Source: PALSA-1004 sp947474275 (GTDB taxonomy: Bacteria > Pseudomonadota > Gammaproteobacteria > Burkholderiales > SG8-41). Taken from it: DNA of 14,805 nt. A program made the position numbers and the translations under genes. The stretch covers positions 1-14,805 of the forward strand of contig CANJHY010000119.1 of assembly GCA_947474275.1 (NCBI GenBank), in the 5' to 3' direction. This document shows, piece by piece, positions 13,716-14,805 of the stretch (positions are counted from its first letter, which is position 1; the number at the start of each line of letters is the position of its first letter). The notes under the pieces were generated by a model. The model did no database searches. It saw only the letters and a program-made list of their open reading frames with translations, and had not been told where the DNA came from.

Positions 13716-14435
13716 CTATATTTTCTTGAATCCCAGAAACTGCTTCTTGCCGTTGCCGATGTGCACGCCGGGTTCGTGCTCAAAGCCATAAGCCGACATC
13801 ATCTTGCGCGATTCCGCCCAATCGTAGGTGCGGTAATGAATGGTCTGCGCCATCACCGTCTCGGACGCATCGGCCAGATAGTAATGCTTGGTGAAGCCAT
13901 GGCCGTTGGGCAGGACTTTTTGCGAATACGTCATGCCGTTGGAGATTTTGCTTTCGTAATCAAAGTGCGGCCCCTGCACGCCGAGCAGAAACTTGCCGCC
14001 CTTGCAAATGTGTTTCGACAGGCGCTCCATGCCGCGATGGTTGTCTTCGTCCTCGGCGAGGTGGCTCACCATGAAAGGTTCTTTGTCGCCGTCAATGACG
14101 AAATACCAGACGCCGCCATACGAGAACGCCAGCTCGTATTGCTGCTGCATGTCGAAATCGATGATGTTTTGCTTCGACAGCGACACATTGGAGAAAGGCT
14201 GCAGGCGTTTGCGCGCGATCGCGAGCATGGCTTCGGTGAGGTCGACGCCGGTGATGGAAGGCGAGTACTGCCGCTTCGCCATTTCTTCGAGGATCAGGCC
14301 GGTGCCGCAGCCGATTTCAAGAACACTTTTAAATGGCCCCTGGGAGAGCAGGCCGTCGACTATCGCTGTGTAATCGTAATAGCCCGAAGTCATGATGGCG
14401 TCGTAATACGCCGACATGTTTGTGTAGTCGCCCAT
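13716..14435 (-). CDS. SAM-dependent class I methyltransferase
   Basis: The 239-residue cytoplasmic protein has the class I fold. VLEIGCGTG (38-46) is the SAM-binding glycine motif, GVDLTEAML with Asp65 binds the ribose, and NIIDFDM is the adenine-side strand. The region after strand 4 (SYGGVWYFVIDGD) lacks a substrate motif I can name, so small-molecule methylation is the cautious call. I chose ATG 14435 because AGGGGAA lies 7 nt upstream; the longer frame from 14483 has no ribosome binding site. It is followed at ~200 bp by the fusion gene on the same strand, but the inverted repeat and REP-like fragment lie between, so an operon link is doubtful. Confidence 0.85.
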   Translation of the reverse strand: MGDYTNMSAYYDAIMTSGYYDYTAIVDGLLSQGPFKSVLEIGCGTGLILEEMAKRQYSPSITGVDLTEAMLAIARKRLQPFSNVSLSKQNIIDFDMQQQYELAFSYGGVWYFVIDGDKEPFMVSHLAEDEDNHRGMERLSKHICKGGKFLLGVQGPHFDYESKISNGMTYSQKVLPNGHGFTKHYYLADASETVMAQTIHYRTYDWAESRKMMSAYGFEHEPGVHIGNGKKQFLGFKKI

Positions 14436-14532
14436 GCTTTCCCCTTGTGCAGCCAATTTAGTTACCTGTGCGCGCATGTTCAATGCGAACGGAATCGAGG
14501 TTAGATTGTTGATGCGGGCAGGTCAAGGTGCA

Positions 14533-14805
14533 TCAGGGGTTAGTCGTGCGATCGACACAGGAATTGTCGAACTCTTTTGCGCCCCGTGTCCCGGCCAGGG
14601 TTCCGGCAGGGCCGTCTACATAGCCGCCGACCGAGCACTTGATCCCGGCGCCGCCGTTATTTTGCCCCGTATCCGTCCGATTCGGTCCGTCTTTGCGCGG
14701 CTCGCTGCTGAAATTGACGCCGCTGTTGTAGCTGACGGTGATGGCGTCGCCGCCATTGCCGTTGATCACGTTCGCCAGCACGTCGGCTTGGGCGTTGCGG
14801 TGGAC
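14533..14805 (-). CDS. C-terminal part of an unrecognised ORF (runs off the right edge)
   Basis: On the minus strand the frame is open from the window edge to a stop at 14533, giving about 90 residues. It begins VHRNAQADVLANVINGNGGD and is rich in Gly, Asn, Thr and Asp, with two Cys (IKCSVGGYVD and NSCVDRTTNP) that could pair in an exported protein. The composition resembles a secreted or surface protein, but I recognise no family. No internal start has a clear ribosome binding site, so it is best read as the end of a longer gene. The ~97 bp between this stop and the methyltransferase start contain nothing else I can name. Confidence 0.45.
   Translation of the reverse strand, partial: VHRNAQADVLANVINGNGGDAITVSYNSGVNFSSEPRKDGPNRTDTGQNNGGAGIKCSVGGYVDGPAGTLAGTRGAKEFDNSCVDRTTNP

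Overview
The window looks like chromosomal DNA of a GC-rich Betaproteobacterium, most likely from the Burkholderiales. The evidence is a complete tctCBA-type tripartite tricarboxylate transporter with a Bug-family binding protein, plus two kinds of intergenic repeat typical of that group: blocks built around TTACTTTTCTTG / CAAGAAAAGT hairpins, and arms built on GCAGATAAAC units. No RNA gene or CRISPR array was seen.

Region 1 (1-2600) is repeat-rich and rearranged. A few codons that may end an upstream gene stop at 69. They are followed at once by a ~720-bp imperfect palindrome (70-789) with no credible gene. Next come a leader block (791-860), a secreted alpha/beta hydrolase (890-1759), and a 43-nt near-identical copy of the first codons of the FAD dehydrogenase that lies intact at 6760. 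That copy is cut off by a decayed integrase-type transposase (1931-2440), which runs straight into a second copy of the right-hand repeat block (2440-2563).

Region 2 (2601-8531) reads as a carboxylate uptake and oxidation locus. A metallo-hydrolase of the AHL-lactonase type (minus strand) diverges from tctC-tctB-tctA (plus strand). These are followed by a soluble FAD_binding_2 dehydrogenase and a small lipoprotein coupled to it by its ribosome binding site. The inferred model is that TctC binds a carboxylate in the periplasm, TctAB imports it, and the flavoprotein oxidises or reduces it. The lactonase-like enzyme would act on a related lactone or ester.

Region 3 (8584-14435, all minus strand, convergent with region 2) runs from right to left: SAM methyltransferase; a natural fusion of a 3-hydroxyisobutyrate-dehydrogenase-like enzyme with a class III aminotransferase; an SCP2-type thiolase; its DUF35 zinc-ribbon/OB partner; and an alpha/beta hydrolase. 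The fusion, thiolase and DUF35 genes are closely spaced and probably form one operon for acyl-CoA or beta-hydroxy/beta-amino acid chemistry. Two copies of a 10-bp-unit inverted repeat interrupt this strand (9465-9615 and 13563-13661). The right edge holds the C-terminal part of an unrecognised ORF.

The most distinctive points are the dehydrogenase-aminotransferase fusion, the duplicated leader and start of the FAD dehydrogenase around a transposase scar, and the two inverted repeats that share a 3-unit versus 2-unit asymmetry.
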